64,000 nucleotides of DNA from Parafrankia discariae (GTDB lineage Bacteria > Actinomycetota > Actinomycetes > Frankiales > Frankiaceae), in NCBI RefSeq assembly GCF_000373365.1, contig NZ_KB891241.1:62001-126000 (forward strand), read 5' to 3'. The position numbers and the translations under genes are program-made. How positions within the stretch are numbered: position 1 is the stretch's first letter; every line of letters begins with the position of its first letter. Shown here piece by piece: positions 61,211 to 64,000 of the stretch. The notes beneath the pieces are model-generated. The model saw only the letters and a list, made by a program, of their open reading frames with translations. It was not told the origin of the DNA and searched no databases.

Positions 61211-64000
61211 GTGGCAGGAAAGGCCCGCGTACACGAGCTTGCGAAGGAGCTCGGCGTCGACAGCAAGACCGTGCTCGCCAAGCTCAAGGATCTCGGCGAG
61301 TTCGTGAAGTCCGCCTCGTCCACAGTCGAGGCACCCGTGGTTCGCAAGCTGAAGGAGGCCTTCCCCGCGGAAGGCTCCGCTGCGTCCTCGCGTTCCGGCG
61401 GTCGTCCAGGTAACGGCGCGCGACCGATGCCGCCGCCCCGTCCGGGGCCGGCCGTCGGCCGCCCCGGCCCAGGTGGCACCGGTCCCCGGCCCGGCCCCGG
61501 TGGGCGTCCGGTCCCCGGTCGTCCCGGCCCGGCCCCGGTGCCCGGGGTGTCGCGCCCGTCCACTCCGACGGCCGCGCCCCAGTCCCAGCCGGCTCAGCCC
61601 CAGCCGCTCCAGTCCCAGCCGGTGACGCCGCAGCCGGCACAGGCTCCGCGTCCGGCCGCGGCTGCGGCCTCCGCCGCGCCGCCCGTGGCACCGGCCCCGA
61701 CACCCACGTCGCCCGCCCCGGCTCCGGTCGCCTCGGCCCCGACGGCCGCCGCGCCGCCGGCCGCGCCGCAGCGACCGGCTTCCGGTGGGCCGCGCCCGGG
61801 TCCCGCCGCGCCGAACCGTCCGCGTACCGGCGGCCCCGGTGCTCCCGGTGGCCCTGGCGGCGGCCCGCGTCCCGGGCCTCGGCCCGGCCCGCGCCCGGCC
61901 GCTCCCGGTAACAACCCCTACACCTCCCCGGCAGCCGGCCCGCGGGCCGCGTCCGGTCAGGGTGGTTCGCCCTCGGCGCCGCCGCGTCCCGGTGCGCCCC
62001 GTCCGGGCGCGCCGCGTCCGGGCGGCCCGCGTCCGGGCGGCCCCGGTGGCCCGCGTCCGTCGCCGGGGCAGATGCCCCCGCGTCCGGGCGGCTCCGGCGG
62101 TCCCCGGCCGAGCCCGGGCTCGATGCCTCCGCGTCCTGGTGGCTCGGGCGGCCCGCGGCCGAACTCGAACATGTTCCAGCCCCGTCCGGCGGGTGGCGCT
62201 CCCGGTCGTCCCGGTGGCGGCGGTGGCGGCCCCGGTCGTCCCGGTGGTGGCGGCGGCGGTGGCGCGCGTCCCGGTGGCGGTGGGTTCGCTCCCCGTGGGG
62301 GAGCCCCCGGCCGTCCCGGTGGTGGCGGTGGCGCTCCGGGTCGTCCCGGTGGCGGCGGTCCCGGTGGTGGCGGTCGTCCGGCTGCCGGTGGCCGTGGTCG
62401 TGGTGGGACGACGGCGGGTGCCTTCGGTCCCGGTGGCCGTGGGCGTCCCGGCCGGCAGCGCAAGTCCAAGCGCGCGAAGCGGCAGGAATGGGAGAGCGGG
62501 CTCGAGGCGCCGCGCATGGGGGCGATGGTCCCGCGCGGTAACGGGCAGGCGATCCGGCTGCCGCGTGGCGCGTCGCTCGCCGACTTCGCGGACAAGATCG
62601 ACGCGAACCCCGGCGCCCTCGTCCAGGTGGTCTTCACCCAGCTCGGCGAGATGGTCACGGCGACGCAGTCCTGCACGGACGAGACCCTGCAGCTGCTCGG
62701 TGTGACCCTGGGCTACGAGGTCCAGATCGTCAGCCCCGAGGACGAGGACAAGGAGCTGCTGGAGAGCTTCGACCTGTCCTTCGGCGGCGACTACGCCGAC
62801 GACGTCGAGCTTTCGGCCCGTCCGCCGGTGGTGACCGTCATGGGTCACGTCGACCACGGCAAGACGAAGCTGCTCGACGCGATCCGCTCCACGGACGTCG
62901 TCGGCGGCGAGGCCGGTGGCATCACCCAGCACATCGGCGCCTACCAGGTGCGTGCGGTCGTGGACGGGACCGAGCGCCCGATCACCTTCATCGACACCCC
63001 GGGCCACGAGACCTTCACCGCGATGCGTGCCCGTGGTGCGCAGGTGACGGACATCGTGGTCCTGGTGGTGGCCGCCGACGACGGTGTGAAGCCGCAGACG
63101 ATCGAGGCGCTGAACCACGCGCAGGCGGCCAACGTGCCGATCGTGGTGGCGGTGAACAAGGTCGACAAGGAGGGCGCGGACCCGGCGAAGGTCCGTGGCC
63201 AGCTCACCGAGTACGGCCTGGTGGCGGAGGAGTACGGCGGCGACACGATGTTCGTCGACGTCTCGGCCCGCAACCGGACGGGCATCGACGAGCTGACGGA
63301 GGCGGTCATCCTGACCGCCGACGCCTCGCTCGACCTGCGCGCCCCGACCGGCACCGAGGCTCAGGGCGTCGCGATCGAAGGTCGTCTCGACCGCGGTCGT
63401 GGCCCGGTGGCCACGGTGCTCGTCCAGCGCGGCACGCTGCGCATCGGTGACTCGGTCGTCGCCGGCGAGGCCTTCGGCCGCGTCCGGGCGATGCTCGACG
63501 AGAACGGCGCCCAGGTGTCCGAGGCGGGTCCGGCGCGGCCGGTGCAGGTCCTCGGTTTCACCAGCGTCCCCGACGCCGGCGACAACTTCCTGGTCGTTCC
63601 GGAGGACCGGGTCGCCCGCCAGATCGCCGAGCGCCGGCAGGCTCGCGAGCGCAACGCCGAACTGGCGCTGAGCCGTGGCCGCCCGACGCTCGAAACGATC
63701 CTCGAGCGGATGAAGGAGGGTGAGAAGACCCAGCTCAACCTCATCCTCAAGGGCGACGTCTCCGGTTCGGTGGAGGCCCTCGAGGACGCCCTGCTCAAGA
63801 TCGACGTGGGCGACGAGGTGGGTCTTCGGATCATCGACCGCGGTGTCGGCGCGATCACCGAGACCAACGTCATGCTGGCGTCGGCCTCCGACGCGGTCAT
63901 CATCGGCTTCAACGTCCGGCCGCAGGGCAAGGCGACGGAGCTGGCTGACCGCGAGGGCGTCGAGGTCCGCTACTACTCGGTGATCTACCAGGCCATCGAG
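61211..64000 (+). CDS. infB: Translation initiation factor IF-2, 3' end outside window
   Basis: The frame opens at the GTG 61211 (AAGGAG at 61201-61206) and stays open to the window end: 930 residues without stop. It begins [20 protein letters not shown] (IF2N domain), followed by a 350-residue Pro/Gly/Arg/Ala-rich linker, a second IF2N-like region, and the GTPase with [18 protein letters not shown] (about residue 543), [17 protein letters not shown] and [13 protein letters not shown]. Part of domain II and later parts are present ([20 protein letters not shown]). IF2 brings initiator tRNA to the 30S complex. The linker is unusually long and compositionally extreme. Confidence 0.96.
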   Translation, partial: MAGKARVHELAKELGVDSKTVLAKLKDLGEFVKSASSTVEAPVVRKLKEAFPAEGSAASSRSGGRPGNGARPMPPPRPGPAVGRPGPGGTGPRPGPGGRPVPGRPGPAPVPGVSRPSTPTAAPQSQPAQPQPLQSQPVTPQPAQAPRPAAAAASAAPPVAPAPTPTSPAPAPVASAPTAAAPPAAPQRPASGGPRPGPAAPNRPRTGGPGAPGGPGGGPRPGPRPGPRPAAPGNNPYTSPAAGPRAASGQGGSPSAPPRPGAPRPGAPRPGGPRPGGPGGPRPSPGQMPPRPGGSGGPRPSPGSMPPRPGGSGGPRPNSNMFQPRPAGGAPGRPGGGGGGPGRPGGGGGGGARPGGGGFAPRGGAPGRPGGGGGAPGRPGGGGPGGGGRPAAGGRGRGGTTAGAFGPGGRGRPGRQRKSKRAKRQEWESGLEAPRMGAMVPRGNGQAIRLPRGASLADFADKIDANPGALVQVVFTQLGEMVTATQSCTDETLQLLGVTLGYEVQIVSPEDEDKELLESFDLSFGGDYADDVELSARPPVVTVMGHVDHGKTKLLDAIRSTDVVGGEAGGITQHIGAYQVRAVVDGTERPITFIDTPGHETFTAMRARGAQVTDIVVLVVAADDGVKPQTIEALNHAQAANVPIVVAVNKVDKEGADPAKVRGQLTEYGLVAEEYGGDTMFVDVSARNRTGIDELTEAVILTADASLDLRAPTGTEAQGVAIEGRLDRGRGPVATVLVQRGTLRIGDSVVAGEAFGRVRAMLDENGAQVSEAGPARPVQVLGFTSVPDAGDNFLVVPEDRVARQIAERRQARERNAELALSRGRPTLETILERMKEGEKTQLNLILKGDVSGSVEALEDALLKIDVGDEVGLRIIDRGVGAITETNVMLASASDAVIIGFNVRPQGKATELADREGVEVRYYSVIYQAIE

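Noticed and set aside
61172-63118. Minus-strand Thr/Arg-rich frame opposite infB
   Set aside because: It is the antisense of the repetitive IF2 linker and GTPase; the plus frame carries all family motifs.

Overview
The window is very GC-rich, uses GTG starts freely, and carries the conserved actinobacterial gene order running from the coaD/rpmF/rnc/smc block through the ribosomal-protein and isoprenoid genes to nusA-infB. Together with long Ala/Gly/Pro-rich insertions in housekeeping proteins and many short tandem duplications between genes, this points to a high-GC actinomycete, most likely Frankia or a close relative. That identification is inference from synteny and composition; no rRNA gene is present. 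No tRNA, rRNA, CRISPR array, prophage or insertion sequence was seen.

Layout. 1-7.7 kb: the 3' end of gpsA, a hypothetical gene, a frame-disrupted Ser/Thr kinase-WD40 gene, a MurA-type enzyme and thiD on the minus strand, a stand-alone Lrp/AsnC ligand-binding domain and a DUF3515 lipoprotein. 7.7-20.4 kb: ddl and rpmB (minus), then recG, rsmD, coaD, a coiled-coil protein, yceD, rpmF, a divergent PlsX-like protein, rnc, mutM, a LexA-type box with a 15-bp repeat array, a DUF2786 gene, a minus-strand lipoprotein, acyP and a small coiled-coil protein. 20.4-31.7 kb: smc, ftsY and ffh, then rpsP, khpA, rimM, trmD and rplS. 31.9-39.5 kb: lepB, rnhB, a DUF2469 gene, yraN, comM, dprA and a XerC-like recombinase, facing a minus-strand LytM/M23 protein. 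40.2-52.6 kb: rpsB, tsf, pyrH, frr, cdsA, rlmN, a membrane-anchored esterase, dxr, an RseP-type site-2 protease, ispG and a GNAT enzyme. 52.8-57.3 kb: an ABC importer of the nitrate/sulfonate/taurine class with an adjacent Rrf2 regulator and a HAD hydrolase. 57.3-64 kb: two minus-strand ferritin-like genes, then rimP, nusA, ylxR and infB, which runs off the right edge.

Functionally this is mostly the translation, secretion and envelope core: ribosomal proteins L28, L32, S16, L19 and S2; RNA modification and maturation (RsmD, RimM, TrmD, RlmN, RimP, RNase III); translation factors (EF-Ts, RRF, NusA, IF2); SRP targeting and export (FtsY, Ffh, LepB, RseP); MEP isoprenoid enzymes (Dxr, IspG); and cell-wall, phospholipid and coenzyme enzymes (MurA, Ddl, CdsA, CoaD). 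Accessory content is limited to the kinase-WD40 gene, the ABC importer module, lipoproteins and the esterase.

The most unusual signals are non-coding or structural: the one-base frame break in the kinase, a consensus LexA box followed by 15-bp repeats after mutM, a 20-bp perfect hairpin between rpsB and tsf, a riboswitch-like pair of hairpins in front of the M23 gene, an inverted pair of DnaA-box-like sites before yraN, a 15-bp periodic array before rplS, a PlsX homologue lacking signature motifs, and an M23 protein that seems to have lost its catalytic but not its zinc-binding residues.
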